A stretch of 64,000 nt of DNA from UBA3766 sp045595325 (GTDB lineage: Bacteria; Bacillota; Clostridia; Lachnospirales; Lachnospiraceae): NCBI GenBank assembly GCA_045595325.1, contig JAZOAG010000077.1, forward strand, positions 1 to 64,000. Reading direction: 5' to 3'. Positions within the stretch are counted from its first letter, which is position 1, and each line of letters starts with the position of its first letter. The notes under the pieces were generated by a model, which was not told the origin of the DNA, ran no database searches, and was given only the letters and a program-made list of their open reading frames with translations. A program made the translations under genes and the position numbers. Below are positions 34,595 through 44,265 of the stretch, in pieces.

Positions 34595-34709
34595 CCTGCC
34601 CCTAAGCAGTCTTTTCTTATTATACACAAATTAAAAAAAAGCGCAAATCCATATTTCATAAGGGTTCCGCCATCGTCTTAAAAATCTAAAATTTTCTTTA
34701 AAAAGACCC

Positions 34710-34750
34710 TTGACATAACTGTTACAGCTGTATATAATGCGTATATACAG
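34710..34750 (+). promoter_or_regulatory. Promoter and GntR operator of the second ABC operon
   Basis: TTGACA (34710-34715), a 17-base spacer and TATAAT (34733-34738) form a near-consensus promoter. A perfect inverted repeat CTGTATATA (34728-34736) and TATATACAG (34742-34750) overlaps the -10 box, as expected for autorepression by the GntR protein. Confidence 0.82.
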
Positions 34751-34769
34751 TTATAACAGAGGTGATCAC

Positions 34770-35147
34770 GTGAACATACTAATTGATAACAAAAGCGGCT
34801 CTCCTATTTATGATCAGATTTACACACAAATCAAGAATCAGATCATTAGCGGGGCACTCAAAGAAAATGATATGCTCCCCTCTATCCGAGGTTTGGCAAA
34901 AGATTTGCGCATCAGCTTCATCACCACCAAACGTGCCTATGATGAACTGGAGCGGGATGGATTCATCTATACGGTTCAGGCCAAGGGTTCTTATGTGGCC
35001 CCCCGAAACCTGGAACTGCTTCGTGAAGAACATCTCAAAAGAATTGAGGAGCACATAAGCGAAATAATAAAGCTTGCTGCTTCCTGTAATCTGTCTGCGG
35101 AGGATATCACGGAAATGATACGTTTTAGTTTGGAGGAAAATGAATGA
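34770..35147 (+). CDS. GntR-family (YtrA-type) repressor
   Basis: The 125-residue protein has the GntR winged helix (PIYDQIYTQIKNQIISG, LPSIRGLAKDLRISFITTKRAYDELERDG) and a short dimer helix. It resembles the repressor at 18330 closely. The GTG at 34770, 5 bases after AGAGGTG, is the best start; the ATG at 34737 overlaps the -10 box. It overlaps the ATPase gene by 4 bases (ATGA). Confidence 0.88.
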   Translation: MNILIDNKSGSPIYDQIYTQIKNQIISGALKENDMLPSIRGLAKDLRISFITTKRAYDELERDGFIYTVQAKGSYVAPRNLELLREEHLKRIEEHISEIIKLAASCNLSAEDITEMIRFSLEENE

Positions 35148-35986
35148 ACGCACTTGAAATCAAAGACCTGACGAAAAAATATGATTCTTTTACTTTGGAC
35201 CACTTAAATCTGACACTGCCCAGCGGTTGTATTATGGGGTTGGTCGGCGAAAACGGTGCCGGCAAAAGTACGACCATGAAGTTATTGCTTAACATGATTA
35301 AAAAAGACGAAGGCAGTATTACCATTCTCGGACGTGACCATTTGGAAAACGAACGCCTGACCAAAGAAGAACTTGGTGTGGTTTTGGACGATTCCGGTAT
35401 TCCTGATTGTGTTAATTCCAAACAGGTGGGACGGATTATGAAATATACCTTCCGCAATTGGAATCAGACAGAATATGAGAATTTATTGAAGAAGTTTAAG
35501 ATACCCGACAAGAAAGCATTTAAAGAGTATTCCCGGGGAATGAAAATGAAATTAAAACTTGCCATTGCCCTTTCCCACGAAAGTAAACTTTTACTTCTCG
35601 ATGAAGCCACCAGCGGACTTGACCCTATTGCCAGAGAGGAATTGCTGGAGATTTTATCCGATTTTACCAGAGATGAGAATCATTCCATTTTAATCTCTTC
35701 TCACATCGTAAGTGATTTGGAAAAAATATGTGACTATATTGCCTTCATACATCAGGGAAAGCTTATGCTTTGTGAAGAAAAAGACCTGCTTTTGGGAGAA
35801 TACGGTATTTTGCACTGCACCAAAGAAGACCTGGAGACGATCTCTGAAGATGCCATCATCCAAAAAAACGTTAACGCCTACGGCGTTAAGGCAATTGTGC
35901 GTAGAAACCTGGTTCCTCCCACAATGCAGTTAAGCCCGATTGATATTGAAGAATTGTTTATCTATATGGTTAAGGAGGAGAAATAA
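35144..35986 (+). CDS. ABC transporter ATP-binding protein
   Basis: The 280-residue ATPase has Walker A GENGAGKST near residue 37, the signature YSRGMKMKLKLA near 127, Walker B LLLLDEATSGLDP and SSHIVSDLEKICD. The C-terminal tail is of the YtrB/BcrA exporter type. It lies between the GntR repressor and an ABC-2 permease in one coupled operon. It resembles the ATPase at 17449 in order and motifs. Confidence 0.9.
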   Translation: MNALEIKDLTKKYDSFTLDHLNLTLPSGCIMGLVGENGAGKSTTMKLLLNMIKKDEGSITILGRDHLENERLTKEELGVVLDDSGIPDCVNSKQVGRIMKYTFRNWNQTEYENLLKKFKIPDKKAFKEYSRGMKMKLKLAIALSHESKLLLLDEATSGLDPIAREELLEILSDFTRDENHSILISSHIVSDLEKICDYIAFIHQGKLMLCEEKDLLLGEYGILHCTKEDLETISEDAIIQKNVNAYGVKAIVRRNLVPPTMQLSPIDIEELFIYMVKEEK

Positions 35987-35987
35987 C

Positions 35988-36644
35988 ATGAAAGGATTAT
36001 TATTGAAAGACTTCTTTATGCTGGGAAAACATTTTCGTTTCCATGTCCTTATTATCCTTATGTTCCTCGTAGGAGCTTTTTTCTCCGGAGAAGCATTTTT
36101 CTTCTTCTATCCCTGTATGCTGGCAGGTATGTTCCCGGTTACGCTCCTTGCCTATGACGAACAGAACGGCTGGATGACAAACAGCGGAACACTTCCTTAT
36201 TCCAGAGCACAGATAGTTGCCTCCAAATATATTATTTGCTTGATCCTGACCGGAATCACGTTCATCCTGACAGTGATTGCCCAGATCCTTTTTATGTTGC
36301 ACAGCAACACTTTCAGCCTCGATGTGCTCATGCTTAACACAACATCGTTCTTTGCGTTAGGCTTCTTTACGCCCTCATTAACCCTTCCTTTTATGTTTAA
36401 ATTGGGAGTGCAGAAGGGACGTATTGCCTATTTCGTCTGTTTGGGTATTTTCTGCGGGGGCGTTGCCATAGTAGCTTCCGCTATCAATAACGCCGGTTGG
36501 ATGCCCGGCATAAACAGCATCATTACAATGCACAAAACCTTCTTACAATACGGATTGTTTCCTGTCGCCGCGGTTATTGTACTTGCCCTGTTTGCATTAT
36601 CCTGCATGCTCAGTATCAGCTTCTATAAGGCAAAGGAACTATAA
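35988..36644 (+). CDS. ABC-2 type transporter permease
   Basis: The 218-residue protein has six hydrophobic segments and begins MKGLLLKDFFMLGKHFRF, a common start of ABC2_membrane_5 permeases. The ATG is one base after the ATPase stop, with a GGAGG site in the ATPase end. Only one permease is visible, unlike the first GntR-ABC operon, so it may form a homodimer. Confidence 0.8.
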   Translation: MKGLLLKDFFMLGKHFRFHVLIILMFLVGAFFSGEAFFFFYPCMLAGMFPVTLLAYDEQNGWMTNSGTLPYSRAQIVASKYIICLILTGITFILTVIAQILFMLHSNTFSLDVLMLNTTSFFALGFFTPSLTLPFMFKLGVQKGRIAYFVCLGIFCGGVAIVASAINNAGWMPGINSIITMHKTFLQYGLFPVAAVIVLALFALSCMLSISFYKAKEL

Positions 36645-36653
36645 AATCGGAAA

Positions 36654-37139
36654 CTACTCTTCTATCTTAGGGAAAACGCACTTCTTGTAAGCAATGCCGA
36701 AAGCTGCCCCTAAGAGAAGAAGGGTATTTGATATTATATGTAAAAACTCCGCATATTGTACATAGCTACCGCCCGCGCCATACAAAGCTATGAAATCCGC
36801 ATCCTTCCAGACGCTAAGCACTGACACAGCACTCATGCGTACCAGCGAATCGACACCAAAGAAGAATCCGCAGAACATCATAATTACAATAATTTCTGCC
36901 ACAATGGATTTACTTTTCTTGCGCAAAAGACCCAGAAGAATGCTAACCATAATCACCTTAATGATTGCAGGAAGCAGTACCGGTAAAATATGCATTAACA
37001 ATACAAGTAGTGAATCCGTATACACCAAGTCTGTAGGAAAACTCGAAATACCAAAAAGAATAAGAGGGATACCTAGCATTACAAAGATTGCCTCAACAAT
37101 CACCGATAAAATGTGCATGATATTGGATGCTTTTTTCAT
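36654..37139 (-). CDS. Hypothetical four-helix membrane protein
   Basis: The 161-residue protein has about four hydrophobic helices and basic loops. It is convergent with, and 9 bases from, the ABC permease. ATG at 37139 follows AAAGGAGA by 6 bases. I recognise no family with confidence; it may be a small integral membrane regulator or an immunity-type protein. Confidence 0.55.
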   Translation of the reverse strand: MKKASNIMHILSVIVEAIFVMLGIPLILFGISSFPTDLVYTDSLLVLLMHILPVLLPAIIKVIMVSILLGLLRKKSKSIVAEIIVIMMFCGFFFGVDSLVRMSAVSVLSVWKDADFIALYGAGGSYVQYAEFLHIISNTLLLLGAAFGIAYKKCVFPKIEE

Positions 37140-37186
37140 AAACGGTCTCCTTTCAACCACTTTAAAACTATATCTATCATACAACA

Positions 37187-37215
37187 AGAACCCTACCTGT
37201 ACAAGGTAGGGTTCT
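37187..37215. terminator. Hairpin between the membrane protein and ATPase genes
   Basis: A 12-bp stem AGAACCCTACCT (37187-37198) and its complement (37204-37215) is followed on the plus strand by ATATTTTTC. It could end leftward ATPase transcription, although the T-run is better for rightward transcripts. Confidence 0.6.
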
Positions 37216-37274
37216 ATATTTTTCAAAAAATATTGTTCTTAAATGAATCGAAAATAAACTCTTTGACGTAAAAG

Positions 37275-39896
37275 CTATTTCTTCTGCGGCTTAATGATTC
37301 CAACCAATTTACAGAATTCCATAATCACGGTAGGGATAAGAACAAGTCCTAACGCAATCAGATAAAGTTTAGCCGGAAGAATCACAAGACCAAAAGCTAT
37401 TCTTAACGGCGTAAAGAGTACCAATGCCACCAAAACAGTTGAAGCCAGAACCGCACCATTCAACTTTCCGTTACTGAAAGGTCCGATTTTGAAGAGCGAA
37501 CGATCAGAACGCATGTTGAAGGACTGCAAAATCTGAGAAAATGCAAGTACGATAAATGCCATTGTCTGCGCTGCCTCCAGGCTTCCTCCCATAACTTCAC
37601 CGAACTTAAAGCCTGCCAATGTAATTACTGCAAAAAGAACACCAAGCAATACCACCCGAACACCGAGTCCATGGGCAAAAATACCTTCTTTCTTGGGTTT
37701 CGGATTATGATCCATAACATCCTTTTCTACCGCTTCCATACCAAGTGCAATTGCAGGAAGAGAGTCAGTCACAAGGTTAATCCAAAGCAACTGCATGGAA
37801 AGCAAGGGAGTTTTATGCCAGAGAAGCATCGCCAGGAATACGGTAATAACCTCACCGATATTGGTTCCAAGCAGGAAGCCGACAACCTTCTTAATATTCG
37901 CATAGATTCCTCTACCCTCTTTTACGGCATCTACAATGGTAGCGAAATTATCATCTGTCAGAGTCATATCCGCCGCGCCCTTCGCAACATCAGTACCGGT
38001 AATACCCATAGCACAACCGATATCTGCTGCCTTCAATGCCGGAGCATCATTTACACCGTCACCGGTCATTGACACCACCTGGTCCTTACGCTGCCATGCC
38101 TTAACAATACGAATCTTATTTTCAGGTGAAACACGGGCATACACGGAAATCTTCTCAACATTTTCATCCAATTCCGTATCCGTCATGGCATCCAATTCAG
38201 AACCGGTAATTGCCCTATCTCCCTCTTCCATAATACCCAGTTCCTTCGCGATGGCAGAAGCTGTTACAACATGGTCACCGGTAATCATAACAGGTTTAAT
38301 GCCTGCCTTGCGGCAAACCGCAACCGCATCCTTTGCTTCTGTTCTGGGCGGGTCAATCATACCGACAAGTCCCATAAAGGTAAGCCCGTTCTCCAATTCT
38401 TCGGAAGTAGGATTTTCAGGGATTACATCAATCTCTTTGTATGCAATTGCAAGAACGCGCAACGCATTTTCACTCATGGATTCCGTCAATCTCTTTGCAG
38501 TATCCATATCCCCCTTAATGCAACGGGTAGACATCATGTCGAAAGCACCTTTTACAATTACAATGTTCTTACCGTCAATTTTATTAACGGTTGACATAAG
38601 TTTTCTATCCGAATCAAAAGGAATCTCCGCAAGACGGGGATATTTCTCATTCAGGACATCCTTAGGCATGTTTTTCTTATGTGCTGCATATACAATGGAG
38701 GTCTCTGTAGGGTCACCGATGTGCTGCTCCGTTCCGTCCTCATTGAATATTACGGAACCATCACAGCAAAGTGTACCATACATCAAAAGATTCTTAATAT
38801 CTTCTCCGTTTTCAGGCGCAATCTTCTCTGTATCGGATTTGCCGTCCACATAAGCCTGTACTAAGGTCATTCTGTTCTGGGTAAGCGTTCCTGTCTTGTC
38901 TGAACAGATAACGGATGCACCTCCCAAAGTCTCCACTGCGGGAAGTTTACGGATAAGTGCGTTTTTCTTAACCATACGCTGTACGCCGATAGAAAGAACG
39001 ATGGTTACGATAGCAGGCAATCCTTCCGGAATTGCTGACACCGCCAAGGATACAGCAGTCATAAAAATCTCAAGAACAGGGATATTATTTGCAAGACCAA
39101 CTACAAAAATAATTGCGCAAGCAACTAGTGCCATGATTCCAAGGTATTTACCAAGCTGCGCAAGTTTATGCTGCAAGGGTGTCTGGCTGTCACCTTCTTC
39201 ATCAAGAAGGTTCGCAATTTTACCCATCTCAGTGTCCATTCCCGTAGCAGTCACAACAGCCGTTGCCGTACCATAAGTAACGGAGCATCCGGAATATACC
39301 ATATTATGGCGGTCACCCAGGGGCGCACCGTCCTTTACATCCGCAAGATAATCTTTTTCTGAAGGAACAGACTCACCTGTCAATGCAGATTCTTCTGATT
39401 TCAAGCCTGCACTAAGAAGCAGTTTGGCATCTGCCGGAACAAAATCACCGGCCTCCATACGAATAATATCACCGGGAACAAGTTCCGCTGCATCAACAAC
39501 ACTCTCTTCACCGCCACGAATTACACGGGCATGAGGTGCCGACATATTTTTAAGCGCATCCAACGCTTTCTCCGCTTTTCCCTCCTGATATACACCCATC
39601 ACGGCATTGAGAATTACAATCAGCAGAATCAACGCCGGCTCAAAAAGTTCTCCCCAATTCCGCTCAACACATACAATTACAAATGAAATAATTGCAGCGG
39701 CAATCAATATCAGAATCATTACATCCTTAAACTGATCCAAGAAACGCTGAAATGTTGTTTTCTTCTTCTTTTCACGAAGTTTGTTCGCCCCGTATTTGCT
39801 CTGACGAACCTTTACTTCTTCCAAAGTGAGACCTTTCTGCCGATCTGTACCGAGTTCTTTTAAAAGGTCATCGTTGTTTTGACTGTAAGGTACCAA
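37275..39896 (-). CDS. P2A-type cation (Ca2+-type) transporting ATPase, paralogue 2
   Basis: This 873-residue ATPase has the same layout as the one at 2980: LTGESVPSEK actuator motif, DKTGT phosphorylation motif, MTGDGVNDAP hinge, PEGLP in M4 and NLVTDSLPA in M6. It likely exports Ca2+. The start is a TTG 8 bases after GGAGG, since no nearby in-frame ATG has a site. Its codons are GC-richer than those of the first copy. It lies next to the transketolase operon without an obvious functional link. A long open antisense frame inside it is a coding shadow. Confidence 0.9.
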   Translation of the reverse strand: MVPYSQNNDDLLKELGTDRQKGLTLEEVKVRQSKYGANKLREKKKKTTFQRFLDQFKDVMILILIAAAIISFVIVCVERNWGELFEPALILLIVILNAVMGVYQEGKAEKALDALKNMSAPHARVIRGGEESVVDAAELVPGDIIRMEAGDFVPADAKLLLSAGLKSEESALTGESVPSEKDYLADVKDGAPLGDRHNMVYSGCSVTYGTATAVVTATGMDTEMGKIANLLDEEGDSQTPLQHKLAQLGKYLGIMALVACAIIFVVGLANNIPVLEIFMTAVSLAVSAIPEGLPAIVTIVLSIGVQRMVKKNALIRKLPAVETLGGASVICSDKTGTLTQNRMTLVQAYVDGKSDTEKIAPENGEDIKNLLMYGTLCCDGSVIFNEDGTEQHIGDPTETSIVYAAHKKNMPKDVLNEKYPRLAEIPFDSDRKLMSTVNKIDGKNIVIVKGAFDMMSTRCIKGDMDTAKRLTESMSENALRVLAIAYKEIDVIPENPTSEELENGLTFMGLVGMIDPPRTEAKDAVAVCRKAGIKPVMITGDHVVTASAIAKELGIMEEGDRAITGSELDAMTDTELDENVEKISVYARVSPENKIRIVKAWQRKDQVVSMTGDGVNDAPALKAADIGCAMGITGTDVAKGAADMTLTDDNFATIVDAVKEGRGIYANIKKVVGFLLGTNIGEVITVFLAMLLWHKTPLLSMQLLWINLVTDSLPAIALGMEAVEKDVMDHNPKPKKEGIFAHGLGVRVVLLGVLFAVITLAGFKFGEVMGGSLEAAQTMAFIVLAFSQILQSFNMRSDRSLFKIGPFSNGKLNGAVLASTVLVALVLFTPLRIAFGLVILPAKLYLIALGLVLIPTVIMEFCKLVGIIKPQKK

Positions 39897-40013
39897 AAGT
39901 TTTTCCTCCTTTTAACTGTTTCTTTCCTATTATTGTTTCCTTATCCTTCTTATAATATATATCCGAAAAAAAGACGAATTGTCAAGAGAATATATTTTTT
40001 CCATGCAACAAAA

Positions 40014-40057
40014 AAGAACTTTTCCTCCACCAGCAAAACGGTGTCGGAAAAGTTCTT
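40014..40057 (-). terminator. Terminator of the transketolase operon
   Basis: Twelve-base arms AAGAACTTTTCC (40014-40025) and its complement (40046-40057), an inner CACC/GGTG helix and a minus-strand T-run follow the transketolase C-subunit gene. Confidence 0.85.
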
Positions 40058-40066
40058 AAATTGTTC

Positions 40067-41005
40067 TTATAAATTTGCTTTAATGGTGTTATAGATACCT
40101 GCTCCGTCAAGACCATATTTCTTAACAAGTTCACCTGCGCTGGCAGATTCACCGAACTTATCATTCATACCAATCTTAACAACCTTGGTAGGAGCTTTCT
40201 CAGAAAGAAGATCGCATACTGCACTTCCCAAACCACCGATTACGGAATGCTCTTCTGCCACGAATACCTTACCGGTCTTCTTCGCTGTCGCAAGAACGAT
40301 TTCTTCGTCAAGAGGTTTGATTGTGTGAATATTGATTACTTCTGCGGAAATACCGTCTGCTTCAAGAAGTGCTGCTGCCTGAATAGCGCTGTCTACACAA
40401 ATACCGCTGGCAATGATAGAAACATCCTTACCTTCTTTAATACAAACGCCCTTACCGATTTCAAACTTGTAATCATCTCTCTCGTTGATTACAGGAACTG
40501 CTGCACGTCCGAATCTTAAGTAAACGGGGCCTTCCATCTCAAGTGCCGCACGAACTGCTGCTCTTGCTTCAATATCATCAGAAGGAACGATTACAGTCAT
40601 TCCGGGAATTGTACGCATTAATGCAACATCTTCGTTACACTGATGTGTTGCACCGTCTTCACCAACAGTAATACCTGCGTGTGTTGCGCCAATCTTAACA
40701 TTCAAGTGAGGGTAACCGATTGAGTTACGAACCTGCTCGAAGTTTCTTCCTGCTGCAAACATAGCAAAAGAAGAAATAAAAGGAATCTTGCCACAGGTTG
40801 CAAGACCTGCTGCGATACCTGTCATATTACACTCAGCGATACCACAATCAATGTGACGCTCGGGATATGCTTTCTTAAATACACCTGTCTTTGTTGCGCC
40901 TGCAAGGTCAGCATCTAAAACTACTAACTCAGGGAAGTCAGTTGCGCACTCAACGAGGGCATTACCATAACTGTCTCTTGTTGCAATTTTCTTAATATCT
41001 GCCAT
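40067..41005 (-). CDS. Transketolase, C-terminal subunit
   Basis: The 312-residue subunit carries the pyrimidine-binding domain (residues about 5-165: ATRDSYGNALVECA, FIDCGIAEXNM-type region RHIDCGIAECNMTGIA, THAGITVGEDGATHQ) and the C-terminal transketolase domain (residues about 180-310). The Glu of IAECN is the cofactor-activating acid. With the N-terminal subunit it forms a TPP enzyme that moves two-carbon units from xylulose 5-phosphate in the pentose phosphate pathway. The start overlaps the upstream stop; ATG at 41005 is chosen over GTG at 41014. Confidence 0.92.
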   Translation of the reverse strand: MADIKKIATRDSYGNALVECATDFPELVVLDADLAGATKTGVFKKAYPERHIDCGIAECNMTGIAAGLATCGKIPFISSFAMFAAGRNFEQVRNSIGYPHLNVKIGATHAGITVGEDGATHQCNEDVALMRTIPGMTVIVPSDDIEARAAVRAALEMEGPVYLRFGRAAVPVINERDDYKFEIGKGVCIKEGKDVSIIASGICVDSAIQAAALLEADGISAEVINIHTIKPLDEEIVLATAKKTGKVFVAEEHSVIGGLGSAVCDLLSEKAPTKVVKIGMNDKFGESASAGELVKKYGLDGAGIYNTIKANL

Positions 41006-41006
41006 C

Positions 41007-41849
41007 CTATTCACCTGCTTTCTCTAACTGCTCGCCAATGGCAGCAAGTTCTTTCATTGCGATTTCGTACTCTTCATCATTAGGCGCTTTACCATGCCAT
41101 CCTGCATTGTCCTCCATGAAGGAAATGTTCTTACCCTTAACGGTCTTCATGATAATTGCAGTAGGTTTACCCTTGGTTGCTTTCGCTTTATCAAGAGCTG
41201 CACGAATCTCATCAAAGTTATGTCCATCGATTTCGATTGTTGCAAAGTTGAACGCTTCAAACTTAGCAGCGATAGGATATACAGAACATACATCCTCTAC
41301 CTTACCATCAATCTGAAGTCCATTGTTATCAACGATTACAACAAGATTGTCAAGGTTACGTGCACCTGCAAACATAGATGCTTCCCAAACCTGACCTTCC
41401 TGGATTTCACCATCACCAAGTAAGGTGTATACACGGAAATCTTTGTTATCAAGCTTTGCTGCAAGAGCCATACCAACTGCTGCAGAAATACCCTGTCCCA
41501 GGGAACCTGAACTCATATCAACACCGGGTGTTTCCTGCATACAAGGGTGTCCCTGAAGATAAGAACCAAGTTTACGAAGGGTCTTTAAATCTTCAACAGG
41601 GAAATATCCTCTGTTTGCAAGAGTGGAATATAATCCGGGAGCAGTATGACCTTTGGATAAAACAAAACGGTCTCTGTCTGCCTTCTTAGGATCCTTAGGA
41701 TCAATGTTCATTTCTTCAAAATACAAGTACGTATACATATCAGCTGCAGATAATGATCCGCCGGGATGACCGGACTTTGCATTGTATACTGCAGTCACAA
41801 TACCTTTACGAACTTCGTTAGCTGCTTTTTGCAGTTCTAAATTCGTCAT
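41007..41849 (-). CDS. Transketolase, N-terminal subunit
   Basis: The 280-residue subunit is the TPP diphosphate-binding half of transketolase. GHPGGSLSAADMYTYLYF is near residue 27, SKGHTAPGLYSTLA near 64, LGQGISAAVGMALA near 118, and LGDGEIQEGQVWEA...VDNNG is the GDG-NN cofactor motif near 145. It is encoded separately from the C-terminal half, as is common in Clostridia. AGGAGG precedes the ATG. It channels xylulose 5-phosphate from the neighbouring xylulokinase branch. Confidence 0.93.
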   Translation of the reverse strand: MTNLELQKAANEVRKGIVTAVYNAKSGHPGGSLSAADMYTYLYFEEMNIDPKDPKKADRDRFVLSKGHTAPGLYSTLANRGYFPVEDLKTLRKLGSYLQGHPCMQETPGVDMSSGSLGQGISAAVGMALAAKLDNKDFRVYTLLGDGEIQEGQVWEASMFAGARNLDNLVVIVDNNGLQIDGKVEDVCSVYPIAAKFEAFNFATIEIDGHNFDEIRAALDKAKATKGKPTAIIMKTVKGKNISFMEDNAGWHGKAPNDEEYEIAMKELAAIGEQLEKAGE

Positions 41850-41956
41850 AGTTTTCCTCCTATTTCATCAGACTTAAGTCATCATGGAAATCAAGATTTC
41901 ATAAGCCCGCTTATATTTTCAATCTGTTAAAGATTGTTTTCTCTTTTCCTCAAAAA

Positions 41957-41986
41957 TTCCAAAGGTGACGTAAATCACCTTTGGAA
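41957..41986 (-). terminator. Terminator after the isomerase gene
   Basis: Perfect 12-bp arms TTCCAAAGGTGA (41957-41968) and the complement (41975-41986) are followed on the minus strand by TTTTTGAGG. It separates the isomerase from the transketolase genes. Confidence 0.85.
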
Positions 41987-42006
41987 TCTATTAATTAGTC
42001 CACAAA

Positions 42007-43491
42007 TTAAGCGAAGGGATTCTCTGTAGGATATCTTACGCCTGCAGGCTGATTGTATCCGATTTCATCAACATCAACACCGGCAAATTTGAATACTTCG
42101 TAAATTGTCTTGCCATAGTGACCGAATGCAACTGCTCCGTGATGAGGATAGTTCTTCTCGATCAATACGTGACGGTAGAATCTTCCCATCTCAGGAATAG
42201 CAAATACACCGATTGCACCAAAGGACTTGGTTGCTACGTTAAGTACTTCACCTTCTGCGATGTAAGCGCGAAGCTTGCAATCAGCAGTAGACTGGAGACG
42301 GTAGAAAGTAATCTTTCCGGGAGCGATGTCACCTTCCAATGTACCCTGGGTAACTTCTTCAGGAAGGTTTCTAGCCATAATCTTCTGATATCTCATTTCA
42401 CAGAATGCCAACTTAGAAGAAGCTGTGTTACCACAGTGGAATCCCATAAAGGTATCCTTATGAGTATAGTTGTACTTGCCTTCGATAGACTCTTTGTACA
42501 TATCAGCAGGTACAGAGTTATTGATATCAAGAAGAGTAACCGCATCTTCGGAAATACATGTACCGATGTACTCGGACAATGCACCGTAGATATCTACTTC
42601 ACAAGATACGGGAATACCCATAGCAGTTAAACGGCTGTTTACGTAGCAAGGCACGAAACCAAACTGTGTCTGGAATGCAGGCCAGCACTTTCCTGCGATA
42701 ACAACATACTCTTTGCATCCCTTATGAGCCTCAACCCAGTCAAGTAATGTCAACTCATACTGAGCAAGTCTTTCCAATACTTCAGGTTTCTTGTTTCCTG
42801 CGCCAAGTTCAGCTTCCATTTCAGCAACCTTAGCAGGAATTCTTGCATCGCCTGCATGGTTCTTGAATGCTTCGAACAAGTCAAGTTCGGAGTTCTCTTC
42901 GATTTCAACACCAAGGTTGTAGAGCTGCTTAATAGGTGCATTACATGCAAGGAAGTTGGAAGGTCTGGGGCCAAAGGAAATAACCTTTAAGCTCTTCATA
43001 CCAACAAGTGCTCTAACCATAGGTACAAACTCATGAATCATATCTGCACATTCCTCTGCAGTTCCTACAGGATACTCAGGAATATATGCCTTAACATTAC
43101 GCAATTTCATAGCATAGCTTGCATTCAAAACACCACAGTAAGCATCGCCACGACCATCCATAAGGTCATTCTGGCTCTCTTCTGCTGCTGCACAAATCAT
43201 TGCAGGACCATCAAAAATCTGAACAAGTAAAGTTTCAGAAATTTCAGGACCGAAGTTTCCAAGGTATACGCAAAGTGCGTTACATCCCTGCTCCTTCAAA
43301 TCTTTAGCAGCCTGTACAGCCTGTACTTCGCTTTCTACGATACAGATGGGACATTCATAAATGTCGTCCATGCCGTACTTGTCAGCATACGCTTTAACCA
43401 ATGCCTTTCTTCTGTTTACGGATAAACTCTCCGGGAAGCAGTCACGAGAAACTGCCACAATACCAATTTTCGCTTTGGGAATATTGTTCAT
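42007..43491 (-). CDS. FucI/AraA-like sugar isomerase, probable XylA-II type xylose isomerase
   Basis: The 494-residue protein belongs to the L-fucose/L-arabinose isomerase fold family. Visible features are KIGIVAVSRDCFPESL at the N-terminus, ALCVYLGNFGPE near 90, KVISFGPRPSNF near 168, a metal-binding region with CEVDIYGALSEYI near 315, and FHCGNT near 370. With xylulokinase and DUF4867 beside it and no classical xylA in view, D-xylose to D-xylulose is the likely reaction. From memory, a related Clostridium acetobutylicum protein was reported as a non-classical xylose isomerase. L-arabinose or D-arabinose isomerisation is the alternative. AGGAGG precedes the ATG. Confidence 0.8.
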   Translation of the reverse strand: MNNIPKAKIGIVAVSRDCFPESLSVNRRKALVKAYADKYGMDDIYECPICIVESEVQAVQAAKDLKEQGCNALCVYLGNFGPEISETLLVQIFDGPAMICAAAEESQNDLMDGRGDAYCGVLNASYAMKLRNVKAYIPEYPVGTAEECADMIHEFVPMVRALVGMKSLKVISFGPRPSNFLACNAPIKQLYNLGVEIEENSELDLFEAFKNHAGDARIPAKVAEMEAELGAGNKKPEVLERLAQYELTLLDWVEAHKGCKEYVVIAGKCWPAFQTQFGFVPCYVNSRLTAMGIPVSCEVDIYGALSEYIGTCISEDAVTLLDINNSVPADMYKESIEGKYNYTHKDTFMGFHCGNTASSKLAFCEMRYQKIMARNLPEEVTQGTLEGDIAPGKITFYRLQSTADCKLRAYIAEGEVLNVATKSFGAIGVFAIPEMGRFYRHVLIEKNYPHHGAVAFGHYGKTIYEVFKFAGVDVDEIGYNQPAGVRYPTENPFA

Positions 43492-43586
43492 TCTCTTTTC
43501 CTCCTATATTTTGTAGATTACATCTACTATTAACATTTTTAGAAACAATTTGATTATACTACTTATTCGTCATTTCGTAAAATAAA

Positions 43587-44210
43587 TTATTCATTAACAT
43601 TTAAATTCTTACCAATGAGACCAATGTGTGAACCTGCATCAAGTCCGCCCTCTGCATGTCCGATTAACCACTTGTTCTTAGCTGTGATTAAAGCATCCTC
43701 TCCGCCTTCGTGTTTTTCATCAAGAGGAAGGTTGGTTCCCTTCGGTAAAACAACGCCAACTTTGAATCCGGCTCCGTCTACGCCACAAGGTGCATAGTGA
43801 AGTGTAGTTGCATAAAACTCTACCACAGTGCCCTTCGGTGCGAAGAACGCTTCTACCAAAGAAGTATCATATGTATTATCTTTGGTAATGTCCTGCTGTC
43901 TTCCAAGCATAAAGATTGCATCGGTCGCAGGAATGTTAATCTCAGAATCACGGTGATACTCCAATGCATTAAGCATGCAGTTATGTCCGTTGCAGTATCC
44001 GATCTGGATAGGCATTTCACCATAGGTCTTAGCAGAAATTTCCTTGTATGCAGGCAACTTTTCAAGTGCCTCACATCCGGGAACATACTCTACGCCGTCA
44101 GGCATGGGAGTTTCTTCCTCAAGAACCTTGATAATCTCTGAAAAATCAACATTGTCGATAATCTTGCCGTATTTGGCGAATTCAGGATCTGTTACATTAT
44201 AAATTTTCAT
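43587..44210 (-). CDS. DUF4867 family protein (cupin-like)
   Basis: The 207-residue protein matches DUF4867 in length and in its constant position between a FucI-like isomerase and xylulokinase. HNCMLNALEYHRDSEINIP and a cupin-like VVEFYATTLHYAPC segment near 135 suggest a beta-barrel with possible metal-binding His/Glu. A mutarotase or isomerase-accessory role for pentoses is a fair guess, not shown. AAAGGGG precedes the ATG. It lies 55 bases after xylB and 95 before the isomerase in the same operon. Confidence 0.75.
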   Translation of the reverse strand: MKIYNVTDPEFAKYGKIIDNVDFSEIIKVLEEETPMPDGVEYVPGCEALEKLPAYKEISAKTYGEMPIQIGYCNGHNCMLNALEYHRDSEINIPATDAIFMLGRQQDITKDNTYDTSLVEAFFAPKGTVVEFYATTLHYAPCGVDGAGFKVGVVLPKGTNLPLDEKHEGGEDALITAKNKWLIGHAEGGLDAGSHIGLIGKNLNVNE

Positions 44211-44265
44211 CTTTGTGCCCCTTTCTATTTCCTCTGCATTACAGTTTCTTTCTCAGAAATATCGA

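Noticed and set aside
37936..38853. 305-codon open frame on the plus strand
   Set aside because: It is fully antisense to the well-supported ATPase and has no domain or start site; a coding shadow.
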